DNA of 64,000 nucleotides from NCBI GenBank assembly GCA_965226775.1, contig CBDDEI010000002.1, forward strand, positions 682,001-746,000, given 5' to 3'. Of the stretch, positions 53,209-61,727 are shown one piece after another. How positions within the stretch are numbered: the first letter of the stretch is position 1; each line of letters opens with the position of its first letter. This stretch comes from CBDDEI01 sp965226775 (GTDB taxonomy: Bacteria > Chloroflexota > Dehalococcoidia > SHYD01). The notes beneath the pieces were generated by a model that worked only from the letters and a program-made list of their open reading frames with translations, was not told the DNA's origin and made no database searches. Made by a program: the position numbers and the translations under genes.

Positions 53209-54322
53209 TTAGTTTCCGCTCATCCGCCGGCCCAGAGTGAACATGAACAGGGCCAGCAACCCTATCCCCAGCACGCCCTCAATGGACGCGAGCAGCGCGG
53301 CCAGGTTCGTTGCCGGTTCCAGCCGCACAAAAGTCATCGTCGCCATAGAGGCAAAGCTGAATCCCAGATACCCCAGCGGGGAGACCGGCGCGCCTGGCGC
53401 TCAGGGCCAGCACCACGGGGCTGGGGCTTACCCAGTCAAGCAGAAAATAGAGCAACGCGAACCCGAACGCCGTCGCCAGCGCCCAGCTGCCAAGTTGCCA
53501 GGGGTTCTCCCCGTACTGGCAGAGGCTGTCCTGCAGCTTGTTTTCCAGGAAACGCTTGCGCTGCAGCGGCACACCTTGCTGTGGGATGAAGAAGAGCTTG
53601 AGGTAGAGCAGCCACTGCAAGAGACGGTTCGGCAACCACGCCGTCCGGAGAGAGCGCTCGGCGGCCAGCTCGTCCCGCACCCAGCGGCTACCCTCCTCCG
53701 AAGGAAAGGCCGCATGCCGCTCCATCCGCCGCTCTTTGCGGTAGGCCCAGGAGGCGTCGCCGTAGCGCCCCAGATCGAGGAAGTTGTGGCGCAGCGCCAG
53801 ATAGACTTCTCGCGCCCTTAACCAGTCGTGCGCCAGCTCCTCGCCTACGCCCTTGCCGAACTGGTCCTGGGTGCAGGGCACGAACTCGATGTGCGTCCCG
53901 TAGAGGTGCGCCCCCTCCAAAGAGGGGAACTTGGCCCACAGGATGGTGCGGGAGAGCACTGCGCCGGTAAGATTTGCGCCGCGCAGGTCCGCCTCCTCCA
54001 GCGTGGCGTCTTCCAGGTACGCGCCGGAGAGGTCCGCCCCCCGTAGGTCTGCCCCCTCAAAGCAGGCATTCCGCAGGTCCGCCATCTGCAACCGCTGGCC
54101 CCCCAGCTTTGCCCGGCTCAGGGAGATACCCTTGGTCCACGGCTCAAACCAGCTGGGGCGGCGGCCTTCCCCGGTCCTGTAGCCCATCTGCTCCAGAATC
54201 TCCTCCAGCGCCTCTCCGCTCAGATTGATGCCGGTGAGATCGTGGCCGGTAAAGTCCGCGTTCTGTGCGCCGCCTCGGTCTTGCAGCAGGTCTAGGAACT
54301 GTTCCGTAGTGAAGTCAGACAA
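53209..54322 (-). pseudogene. Pentapeptide-repeat protein with channel-like C-terminal domain, frameshifted
   Basis: Frame 1 from ATG 54322 gives about 312 residues: pentapeptide repeats at about 70-130 (ADLRNACFEGADLRGADLSG), a charged middle, and a membrane helix (SWALATAFGFALLYFLLDWV). Near 53375-53392 the sequence has one base too many. The next frame then reads PLGYLGFSFASMATMTFVRL and EGVLGIGLLALFMFTLGRRM, a two-helix ion-channel-like end that stops at 53209. The usual GYGD filter is missing. Restored length is about 370 residues. It may be a real lesion or an assembly error by a C run. Confidence 0.82.
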
Positions 54323-54334
54323 TGCAACCTTCTT

Positions 54335-55057
54335 CTATCGTGCTATCTGGGGTGCTATCAGGTCGGGAAGCGGTGAGAGGTCGCGGATAATATGAGGGTG
54401 CTGGTTGGAGCTGTGTTTACCGTGGCGATCTATGAGCACGGCTTGGAGGCCCACGCGCAGCGCGCCTTCGATGTCCGGCTCAGGACTATCGCCGATCATC
54501 ACCGCCTCAGCCGGCGCAATGCCCATCTGCGCGAACGCGTCCTCGTAGATCTTGGGGTGTGGTTTCCGATAGCCGCTGCGCGCGGAAGTCACCACAGTCT
54601 CAAAAAAGTCCGAAAGGCCAAGCCCTGCCACCAGCGCCGGCAAGTCCCACTCATGGTTGGAGATGATAGCCATCCGCAGGTTCCGCGCCCGCAGCGCCTC
54701 CAGTGTAGGCACGGCGTCGTCGTACACCCGGTACATCTCCGGCTCTGTGTCCAGCTCCAGAATGCGTGCGGCAATGGCCTCCAGCGGGCCTTCAATGCCG
54801 GCCCGGCGCAAGCGCTCTTGCAGTACCACCGTCTTGTGGCGGGCAAAGGTCTCGCCATCGGTGCTGATGGCTGGGTGCGCCGGACCTAGGGGCGTTGCGT
54901 ACTCGTCCCAGCCGCCCTCGTCCGCCTTCCGTAGCTGCTCCGAGTTGCCGTCCACGCCGAACTCCTTGCAGGCGCGCGCATACAGCCAGTCCTGGGATGG
55001 GTGGACATAGGCCAGGGTTCCCCCAAGGTCAAAGAGGACGGTCGTAATGTTCTGCAA
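54335..55057 (-). CDS. HAD-superfamily hydrolase
   Basis: 240 residues. Motif I FDLGGTLAYVH (second Asp replaced by Gly), motif II LRMAIISNHEW, Lys in GYRKPHPKIYEDAF and motif IV MIGDSPEPDIEGALRVG. The all-helical cap lies at about residues 20-100. It is related to but not a close copy of the HAD gene at 52353. It stands 12 bases before the pentapeptide gene on the same strand. Confidence 0.88.
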   Translation of the reverse strand: MQNITTVLFDLGGTLAYVHPSQDWLYARACKEFGVDGNSEQLRKADEGGWDEYATPLGPAHPAISTDGETFARHKTVVLQERLRRAGIEGPLEAIAARILELDTEPEMYRVYDDAVPTLEALRARNLRMAIISNHEWDLPALVAGLGLSDFFETVVTSARSGYRKPHPKIYEDAFAQMGIAPAEAVMIGDSPEPDIEGALRVGLQAVLIDRHGKHSSNQHPHIIRDLSPLPDLIAPQIAR

Positions 55058-55142
55058 GGCGGTGTTGTGGTTTAGCTCTGTAGGAACGGTTCACACTGAG
55101 TGTAGCCAACTCTTTAAGCAGCGACAACCAGCCGTTCCCTAG

Positions 55143-55309
55143 AGAACCTCTGCACAAGTCCCTTCCCCCTTGATGGGGGAAGGTTAGGATGGGGGTGAAG
55201 ACGGAATAACGCGGGTTGTTCAGCCTGGCTGTTGGCTTGAGGAGACCCCCAGGATTCCCGCGAGAGACGGAATCCCGCGAGAGACGGACGCAGGTTGTTC
55301 AGCCATTCC
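55143..55309. mobile_element. MITE-like element, rearranged copy 3
   Basis: Left end AGAACCTCTGCACAAG and the R1 interior match the 141-bp copies. The right half repeats CGAGAGACGGAAT twice and the element is 167 bp long. The flanks are CTAG on the left and GTAG on the right, one base different. It is probably an older copy with an internal duplication. Confidence 0.75.
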
Positions 55310-55401
55310 GTAGCAGGCACCTTTCCTGGAGAGTGCAGAAGAGGGAGGAACCTCGGGCCGCTCGCGGAGCACCCTCGTCCCGCTTATGGTGTAACTTCGC
55401 A

Positions 55402-55433
55402 CCGCTCATGGTGAGCTAGTCGAATCCATGAGC
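55402..55433 (+). repeat. R2 dispersed hairpin repeat
   Basis: Complete copy in the 476-base gap between the HAD gene and cbiE. That gap otherwise holds MITE copy 3 and no gene. Confidence 0.88.
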
Positions 55434-55533
55434 CGCCGCCACGTAGCTATAGGTGTTAACTGAGGGCGCAGTTGTCTAGCAATACGCTCTCTGGGTACAA
55501 TCAGTCTCGCCGATACCGTATGAAGACCGCAAT

Positions 55534-56226
55534 ATGACCAGCACTCCATCCAACCAGCCCGTCTGGGTCGTGGGCGTAGGCCCCGGCGACCCGGCCTACG
55601 TCACCCAGCGCGCCGCGTCGTTGATAGCAGACGCGGACCTAGTCGCGGGGTTTGCCTTGCCCTTGGAGACTGCCTCATTGTGGTTGCAAGGCGAGCGCAT
55701 GCTCCTTGAGTACCGCAACCAGGAGGCCGCGCTGCGCACCTTGGGCGAGCGCGCCGCCGCCGGCCAGCGCTGCGTGGTGTGCGCTCAGGGCGATCCGAGT
55801 GTCTCCGCCGGGGAGCTGGTCAGCCGGGTGCAGGCGGTTTGGCCGCACGTGGAGGTGCTGCCGGGCATCAGCTCCATCTTGGTAGCCTGCGCAAGGGCGG
55901 GCCTGGCACTGGAAGAGAGCCTCTTTATCACCTTCCACAAGCGTGGCGACACCGCTCTGGACCAGGAGGAATTGCTGGCAGAGGCCCGCCGCGGCCGCCG
56001 CAACCTCATCGTGCTGCCCCGGCCCTGGGACTTCATGCCGAGCGCCATCGCGCAGTCCCTTGTCGCTGGCGGAGTGGATAGCGGCCGCTCGGTCAATGTC
56101 TACCAGCGCCTTACCCTGCCCGGGGAGTCCGCCTGCGAGCTTACCTTGGGCGAATTGGCCGGCGCTACTACCGAGTTTAGCGACCTTAGTATTATAGTGA
56201 TCCCAAAAGTGACACAACGAGATTGA
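55534..56226 (+). CDS. cbiE: Cobalt-precorrin-7 (C5)-methyltransferase CbiE-like
   Basis: 230 residues. Tetrapyrrole-methylase pattern: VWVVGVGPGDPAYVTQRAAS, CVVCAQGDPSVSAGELVSRV and LPGISSILVACARAGLALEE. CbiE methylates C5 in cobalamin synthesis and usually sits with CbiT, fused or adjacent. Neither CbiT nor any other cob/cbi gene is next to it, so its role could also be another SAM-dependent tetrapyrrole step. Confidence 0.82.
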   Translation: MTSTPSNQPVWVVGVGPGDPAYVTQRAASLIADADLVAGFALPLETASLWLQGERMLLEYRNQEAALRTLGERAAAGQRCVVCAQGDPSVSAGELVSRVQAVWPHVEVLPGISSILVACARAGLALEESLFITFHKRGDTALDQEELLAEARRGRRNLIVLPRPWDFMPSAIAQSLVAGGVDSGRSVNVYQRLTLPGESACELTLGELAGATTEFSDLSIIVIPKVTQRD

Positions 56227-56245
56227 TCCGTCTTAAGGAGGAGCC

Positions 56246-56740
56246 ATGACCACACCACAAACAGGAATGCCGGAGGGGCTGAAGATTGGGGACCATGTCC
56301 CGGACTTCACGCTCCAGGCAGGTATGGGCGAGAATCACACGCTTAGCGACTACCAGCAACGGCGGAACATCGTGCTGGTGTTCTACGTCCTCGACTTCAC
56401 CGGTGGCTGCGAGTCCGAGCTCGGCGCTTTGGAGCTTAATCTCGGCGAGATCCACGCGCGCGGCGGACAGGTGCTGAGCGTCAGTTGTGACGCTGCCCCC
56501 TCGCACCGGGCCTTCTCAGAGAAGCTGGGCGGGATCAGCTTCCCCATGCTTACCGACTTTCACCCCCACGGCAAAGTGAGCGAGCTCTACAGCGTATACA
56601 ACGCCCAGCGCGGCGTCCCTATCCGCTCCGTGTTCATCATCGATAAGGAGGGCGTGCTCCGCTGGCAGAAGACCTTCCAGCCCGGTGACAGCATGGAGGA
56701 TGTTAGTGACATTCTTGAAGAGCTTGATAAGCTAAAGTAA
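56246..56740 (+). CDS. Peroxiredoxin (AhpC/TSA family)
   Basis: 164 residues with AGGAGG upstream. VPDFTLQAGMGENHTLSDYQ is followed by the peroxidatic Cys in FYVLDFTGGCESELGALE (usual FTPVCT) and then QVLSVSCDAAPSHRAFSEKL. VPIRSVFIIDKEGVLRW is the typical late strand. It reduces peroxides; the loop change before the Cys is unusual and the resolving Cys is not certain. It lies 20 bases after cbiE. Confidence 0.88.
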   Translation: MTTPQTGMPEGLKIGDHVPDFTLQAGMGENHTLSDYQQRRNIVLVFYVLDFTGGCESELGALELNLGEIHARGGQVLSVSCDAAPSHRAFSEKLGGISFPMLTDFHPHGKVSELYSVYNAQRGVPIRSVFIIDKEGVLRWQKTFQPGDSMEDVSDILEELDKLK

Positions 56741-56756
56741 CGCGGGTTCGACTGAG

Positions 56757-56784
56757 AAAGCCGTCGCCGTGTGCGGCGGCTTTT
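56757..56784 (+). terminator. Intrinsic terminator
   Basis: AAAGCCGTCGC-CGTGT-GCGGCGGCTTT followed by TGTTTGTTG, 16 bases after the peroxiredoxin stop. One G-T pair lies in the stem. Confidence 0.85.
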
Positions 56785-56843
56785 GTTTGTTGCGATGTCG
56801 CCGCCAGAGGGGTAGGGAGATACCCCCACGTGGGAGGTAGATG

Positions 56844-56939
56844 ATGAAAGTCGCCGTCTTCAGCACCAAGAGCTACGGTCGCCGCTTCCTAGATGCTGCC
56901 TATTTTAACGGCGGGGGAATCGTGTCCCGCTCATGGTGA
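56844..56939 (+). pseudogene. N-terminal stub of a D-lactate dehydrogenase-like 2-hydroxyacid dehydrogenase
   Basis: A GGGAGG site and ATG lead into MKVAVFSTKSYGRRFLDAA, the well-known first strand of LdhA-type dehydrogenases. After about 20 residues the reading runs into an R2 repeat and stops (TGA 56937-56939). The rest of the gene (over 300 residues expected) is absent, so this is a truncated remnant whose body was replaced by repeat DNA. Confidence 0.7.
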
Positions 56940-57144
56940 GCCCGTCGAATCCATGAGTAGTAGCACACCGCTAGTTAGCAGTGGAGGTGAGCTAGTCGTC
57001 CATGCGCGTAGGCAACAGTTAACAGCGGAGGCCTCTCGGCCCGCTCATGGTGAGCTAGTCGAATCCATGCGTAGTAGGCACACCGCTAGGAGTTAGCAGC
57101 GGAGACCTCTCAGCCCGCTCATGGTGAGCCAGTCGAATCCATGA
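56928..57144 (+). repeat. Cluster of three R2 hairpin repeats
   Basis: Copies at 56928-56957, 57041-57070 and 57115-57144, separated by related spacers with the motifs AGTAGCACACCGCTAG and TTAGCAGCGGAG. Spacing is uneven (113 and 74 bases) and the spacers are similar to each other, which excludes a CRISPR array. The cluster lies between the ldhA-like stub and the Wzz-like gene. Confidence 0.85.
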
Positions 57145-57158
57145 GCAGCAGGTCCCCC

Positions 57159-57857
57159 CTAGCCCACCTTATCCCCTGGGTAGGGCGGAATAGTCAGCAC
57201 CACGGGCAACCCCAGAGATGCCGCCGCCTCCTCAGCCTCGTAGATGGTGGTGTCTAAATAGCGCAACAAGAACACAATCCCCAGCCCGGCCAGCAGGCCC
57301 GCCATCGCCCGTAGCAGAATGTTCAGATAGTTGCGGCCCCCGGTGCTTGCAGAGGTCACTACCGGTGGATCGATGGTCACCGCAATCGGCGGCGCTACTC
57401 CCGGCTCTCCTATTACCTCGCTCATGCGGTTCTCCAGCGTCCGAACCACACCCTGCCCTATGCGTCCCGCCTCTTGGGCGCTGGCTGTGCTCACGACGAT
57501 GGTCACGATCCGTGGCGCGCGCTCCCGTCGGGGCTGGCCCGCTATCGAGAACGGCACGGTGGGCACGGGGTCTAGCTCTTTCAGCACGGCGTCTCGGAAC
57601 GCCTGGCTCCGCGTCACCTCGATAAAGTCATCCACGACGAATTCAGTAGCCACGAAGCGATAGTAGCGGTCGTAGGTGTAGAAGGGCGCCCGTGCCTGCT
57701 GCTCCGGCGGGATAGAGAGCAGGACCCGCAGAGTGGCCTGATAGCTCCCCTGGGCCAGCGGGCTCACTAGCCAGCTCAATAGCGCGGTAGCTATAGTTAG
57801 CCCCACCACTATCCACCAGCGGCGCATCACTATGCGTATGTAGCGTCTTAGTTCCAC
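57159..57857 (-). CDS. Wzz/YveK-type polysaccharide chain-length protein
   Basis: 232 residues. MELRRYIRIVMRRWWIVVGL leads into the first membrane helix; a large extracytoplasmic part follows (residues about 35-185), and a second helix (LLRAMAGLLAGLGIVFLLRY) near the C terminus. This is the Wzz domain layout of capsule or O-antigen length regulators. No tyrosine-kinase domain is fused, and no glycan cluster surrounds it, although a methyltransferase gene lies just upstream. Confidence 0.82.
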   Translation of the reverse strand: MELRRYIRIVMRRWWIVVGLTIATALLSWLVSPLAQGSYQATLRVLLSIPPEQQARAPFYTYDRYYRFVATEFVVDDFIEVTRSQAFRDAVLKELDPVPTVPFSIAGQPRRERAPRIVTIVVSTASAQEAGRIGQGVVRTLENRMSEVIGEPGVAPPIAVTIDPPVVTSASTGGRNYLNILLRAMAGLLAGLGIVFLLRYLDTTIYEAEEAAASLGLPVVLTIPPYPGDKVG

Positions 57858-57947
57858 GTAGTTTGCCTACTCATACCGATAGGGGGTTCAGAGGGACACC
57901 ACTATAAGGGCAGGGCGTTTGGAAGTGTTTTTCGCCATGTATGCATC

Positions 57948-58835
57948 CTATTTCACGTACTCTACCATAACCCCACTGCCCCAGCTCTCCGGCAGCGCGC
58001 GGTCTGTTACCTCCAGCACCGCCGCAATGCCCAGGTTGCTGAGCAGCTCCAGTGGCCCCCAGCGGGTGAGCAGCTTGCTCGCGGTCACTAGCGCCCGCAG
58101 CGGCAGCGACCGCTCTGCGTACTCGTTGTCATAGAGCTGCGACATCCGGCCGGCGTACATCACCATCCTGTAGGCCGCCAGCTCCCGCACCGGCGTAAAC
58201 CCGGCCTGTCGGAACCGTTGGAAGGTGCCCGCCGGTGAATCCAGACCCTCGTGGCCCTCAGGGCCCAGGATACGCCGCCGGTAGAGTTCGGGATCATGCT
58301 TGGCATAGCTGGTGAGGGGATCGTTGCCCTCTGCCTCGATATAGTGCAGCGTCCGCCCGCCCGGCTTGAGCACCCGGTAGATCTCGCCGAGCACCTCGTC
58401 TTTGTGTTCATGGGGGATGTGCCCCAGCACGTCGGAGCTGACCACCAGGTCGAATGCCCCATCGCGGAAAGGGAAGTGGGTCAAGGAGCCTGCGGTCACG
58501 CTGTGATAGATGCTCTGCGCGCCCGCTACCGATGCCGCTGAGAGGTCGATGCCCGTCACCTGGCCGGCGCGGGTGAAGAGCTTCCAACCGGCGCCGCAGC
58601 CCAAGTCCAGCACGCGCGCGGCGCTGCTGCGCGGTAGCCGTTGCAGGAAGAAGCGCTGTTTGCGCACGAGCCAGTTTCGGAGCGACCCGTCCGAGTAGTC
58701 CGGCTCCGCCCATTTGCCCTCGTAGAAGTCCTGGCGGGAACCTTCATAGACCGTGGGGCCCTGATGCCGCACCGTCCGCCGGTGGTGCGAAGAGGGCGGT
58801 GCTGCAAGTGGAGGTTGCGGTTCCTGTTGGCTCAC
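57948..58835 (-). CDS. Class I SAM-dependent methyltransferase
   Basis: 295 residues from GTG 58835; the frame is open to 59009 but that part has no support. SAM loop ARVLDLGCGAGWKLFTRAGQ (with VTGIDLS after it), then FDLVVSSDVLGHIPHEHKDE and LGEIYRVLKPGGRTLHYIEA, as in Methyltransf_11. The C-terminal 120 residues (FTPVRELAAYRMVMYAGRMS) form a lid seen in lipid or glycan methylases. The substrate is unknown. Confidence 0.85.
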   Translation of the reverse strand: MSQQEPQPPLAAPPSSHHRRTVRHQGPTVYEGSRQDFYEGKWAEPDYSDGSLRNWLVRKQRFFLQRLPRSSAARVLDLGCGAGWKLFTRAGQVTGIDLSAASVAGAQSIYHSVTAGSLTHFPFRDGAFDLVVSSDVLGHIPHEHKDEVLGEIYRVLKPGGRTLHYIEAEGNDPLTSYAKHDPELYRRRILGPEGHEGLDSPAGTFQRFRQAGFTPVRELAAYRMVMYAGRMSQLYDNEYAERSLPLRALVTASKLLTRWGPLELLSNLGIAAVLEVTDRALPESWGSGVMVEYVK

Positions 58836-59271
58836 GCAAAAAGTGTAGCACAGCCCCCAATAACGTCCTTCCGGTGCGCCAAGAAGCGCGTGTGTTGAAT
58901 GTTCTAGGTATGGAACCCGGCCAGGAGTGGGCCGGTGACTAGAGAAGCAGGCATGGGGGCCAGAGGCGGAACCGTGATTGAAGCGTCGAAGGTAGAACCA
59001 CCCGCTCACGGTAGGGCGAGGGTGGAGTCATCGGAATCCCCGTCTCGGATGGGCAGAGAAGTCTCGCTAGGGCAGAATGCCGCACTCCCGAACAACTGGC
59101 ATTCCCCGATGACGAGGCGACAACGAGCCGTTCCAGGCGTGCAGGCTGGACCTGTCAGCTTCTGATGGAGACGACAATGGCAACGACTACTCCACTCGTG
59201 ACCGAGTCCTGAGTGCTCGCCAGCACGGCCCATCTGGTCATTTTGTCTGTTCGTCACCCGCTCGCTCAGAG
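58836..59271. other. Intergenic region, no supported gene
   Basis: About 435 bases. Short frames only (the longest about 94 codons), without ribosome sites or recognisable motifs. It marks the left edge of the accessory right end of the window. Confidence 0.5.
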
Positions 59272-60345
59272 TCAATTGACCATTTCCCAAATGGCCTTGA
59301 CTTGCAGCACTACGTCATCCAGGACGCGCCCGTATTCCACCCGGGCTTCAGGTAGATTGGCACGTCGAAAGGCCCATTATCCCCCCCCAACTCGACCAGT
59401 GAGGGTACGTTGCCCCGAAGGTGGGCCGGCCTGATTGGGACGTCGTCACCAATCCACAGCCACAATGGGGTATCGCCACTGGTTGCCCACAGGCGGTAAT
59501 TCACGCACAGGAACAAGTCGCCGGGGACCACTTCGCCAAGGTCGTTTCTAAATTGGAAATACCGCCCGTAACCATCCCTCTGCGGCGTGGCTCAAGCCTG
59601 AGCAAGGTGGACATCCAGCCATCCTTGACCCCACGTCCGTCAACCACATCGTCGATAGGCGATTAAGCCACCGGATCCTGCGGGGTAATGAGGGGCTGAA
59701 TGCCTTGTTGATGGGATGGAAAGCCTCGTCGTCCTCCCGTTGCGCCAGTCCGCGGAGTTGTCGGATGTCCGAGGCAACCAGGGAATCGGGAGGCACAGCG
59801 GCGGCTAGGCGGTCTAGGAGTAGAGGCCAGCTTACCAGCAGCAGCCGCTTATCCTGCTTGTCTGGCCCCATCACCCTAGCTCTGTGCATCTGGTTGGATG
59901 TTTCGACCGCCTCCAGCTTGAAGCCATCCGGCCCGCTCTCCATCTGGCGTGTGATCTCGCCCCACAGTATCTCCAGCCTCGTGGTGGGAGCGATGAACAG
60001 CAGCACCCCCGGCCCTGCGTCCTCCAGTTGGTCGAAGTAGCTGCTGGCCTGGCCCTCAAGCAGGGTGGCCCAGAACTTCGACTCGACGAGCAGCCGCTTC
60101 CCGCCCCATTGGTCATAGCCCACCATGTCCGGGCGAGACCCGTCCTTGTACGTCACCTGCGTGTCGAAGCTGGCCAACGCGTCTAGCTGGTAGGACCCCT
60201 CTCCTTCCCTCAGCAGGAGGCCCAGCGCATCACGGCAGGCAGGGGATTTGTTCAGGATGAAGGCTAGGGCGTCGGTGGCCGTGTCCTCCACGCTACTGGT
60301 CAGGCGGGGCACCAAGTACGCGAGCAGGGTGGATTCTTGAGACAT
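59272..60345 (-). pseudogene. PD-(D/E)XK nuclease-like gene, multiply disrupted
   Basis: From ATG 60345 about 210 residues are in frame, with the nuclease-like core DALASFDTQVTYKDGSRPDM and GKRLLVESKFWATLLEGQAS (D...ExK pattern). Then decay sets in. After RIRWLNRL (about 59660) the frame shifts to IDDVVDGRG, and it shifts again to QGWLDVHLAQA. An in-frame TGA follows, then ATPQRDGYGRYFQFRNDLGE and VVPGDLFLCVNYRLW. A third shift lies near the G8 run (59383-59390) before ANLPEARVEYGRVLDDVVLQ. Together these rebuild one protein of about 355 residues ending at 59272. Confidence 0.78.
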
Positions 60346-60356
60346 GGTGATTTTCC

Positions 60357-60734
60357 TCAGCAGTCCGCGTCTGGGTTCTGGTGGGCCGGGTTGGTCGGAT
60401 AGTCCTCCGGCTTTCCCGTATCGCCGGGCTGAATCACGAAGTCCCGGCGGTCCCGATACAGGCGGGCGCGGTTAATCACGTTCTCACCATCGGGGTCGAA
60501 GCCGTCCCACTGGCTGTTGAACCAGTATTTGAAGTCACCTATGAAGAGGTACTTGTTGCTCATGCGGAAGAAGCGGCAGGCTACGCCCTCGCCGTCCTGG
60601 AAGCGGGCGTAGATGGCGTTCAGCAGTTCTCGCTGCCCGTCCTTCTCGCTGAGGACGTATTCATGGGGCCAAGTGTCCCGGTAGGTGACCGCCTCCCGCC
60701 AGGGGGCGCTGGCAATGAGTTCCGTCAGTTTCAT
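60357..60734 (-). CDS. Small conserved-looking protein next to the nuclease pseudogene
   Basis: 125 residues, acidic and aromatic-rich: MKLTELIASAPWREAVTYRD, KDGQRELLNAIYARFQDGEG, FFRMSNKYLFIGDFKYWFNS and NRARLYRDRRDFVIQPGDTG. It is intact, unlike its neighbour, and ends 11 bases before the nuclease-like gene start, so the two were one operon. I cannot name its function; a restriction or defence pair is possible but unproven. Confidence 0.7.
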   Translation of the reverse strand: MKLTELIASAPWREAVTYRDTWPHEYVLSEKDGQRELLNAIYARFQDGEGVACRFFRMSNKYLFIGDFKYWFNSQWDGFDPDGENVINRARLYRDRRDFVIQPGDTGKPEDYPTNPAHQNPDADC

Positions 60735-61727
60735 TCTTTATCGATATTCCTCACGCGGGCTAGTGTCAACTTAATGATAGCGGATATCACAGACCAGCCG
60801 AAATGGGAACCGGACTTCCTTTTGGTGCTCTGAGCCTACAGGTCCAGAACGAACCTCAGGGCGAAGGTTCTCGATTTTGTCCAAGATGGTGGGCCTCGAA
60901 GGGCTTGTGAGAAACAGAGCGGCAACGGGCACGCGGCTCCCACTGACACTCAGGTTGTGCCCAAATGTGGAGCGCAGTATTCCCGGCGCAATGGGACACT
61001 GTGGCGCGCGCCACAGCGTGATATGATACTTGTAGGCTGAATCGCGGGGGCTGTCATGACTAGCGACGAACGGCATGTTTTGCGGGGTGTGGTGATGGCT
61101 CTGTCGACGGCTCAATACAAGAACCGGTCCCAAGAACATGGGACACGGTCCGTCTGCGTGCCAAGCAGGAGCACGGGCGGCCTTGGGCAGGGCTCGGGAA
61201 CGGTACTGGAGTGTCCCGCACGGCGGAGCAAGCTCAAGCCGTCAAGCAGTGCATCGACGGCTTCTACATACTGCCGGCGGACGCCCAAGTCTCCTGCCAG
61301 CACAAGGCGAGGAAGAGGCTGAACGAGTCCCTTAGACGCCTAGAGGCCCAGGACGACGCTCGACTTGGCGTTCACCTTGCATCCCCGCCAAGTCCGTTTC
61401 CTACCGGAATGGACCGGCCCCACTACTACCATCACGCCGGGCGACTCCGTCAGGGTGATAGCGAGGCGGTTGAATGCTACGCTCAGCACGCTTAATATGA
61501 TCGGGCAACCAGCTTATGACTTCATTATCGCGTGGAAAACCGATGAGGGCACGGCCACTGCCCATTCCGATTTTGAGTACGTCGATTGGGCCACACAGAG
61601 CAACAACGACTTGGCAGCGGCGTATGCGCTTCCGCGGGCTGAAGTTTGACTCGGACACTTCCGGCGCAGCGGCAGTATTCGCCACCGTGAGGTCCGGCGC
61701 CGCCCGTCGCAACTAGGAGATCTGACA
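60735..61727. other. Accessory stretch with disrupted coding remnants
   Basis: About 990 bases. Plus-strand frames look coding in pieces. 60857 onward reads KVLDFVQDGGPRR and then PKCGAQYSRRNGTLWRAP without a start. 61230-61350 reads KQCIDGFYILPADAQVSCQH. 61440-61649 reads SVRVIARRLNATLSTLNMIG, continuing in another frame as FRGLKFDSDTSGAAAVFATV to a stop at 61716. No intact gene is supported. AGGAG before 61728 is the ribosome site of the Cache protein. Confidence 0.5.

Noticed and set aside
56928..57144. Possible CRISPR array from three repeats
   Set aside because: Spacing is uneven, the spacers resemble each other, the repeat occurs singly elsewhere, and no cas gene is in the window.
7716..57144. 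tRNA-like GTCGAATCC in the R2 repeats
   Set aside because: It resembles a T-loop by chance. No acceptor stem, anticodon arm or D-arm can be drawn around it.
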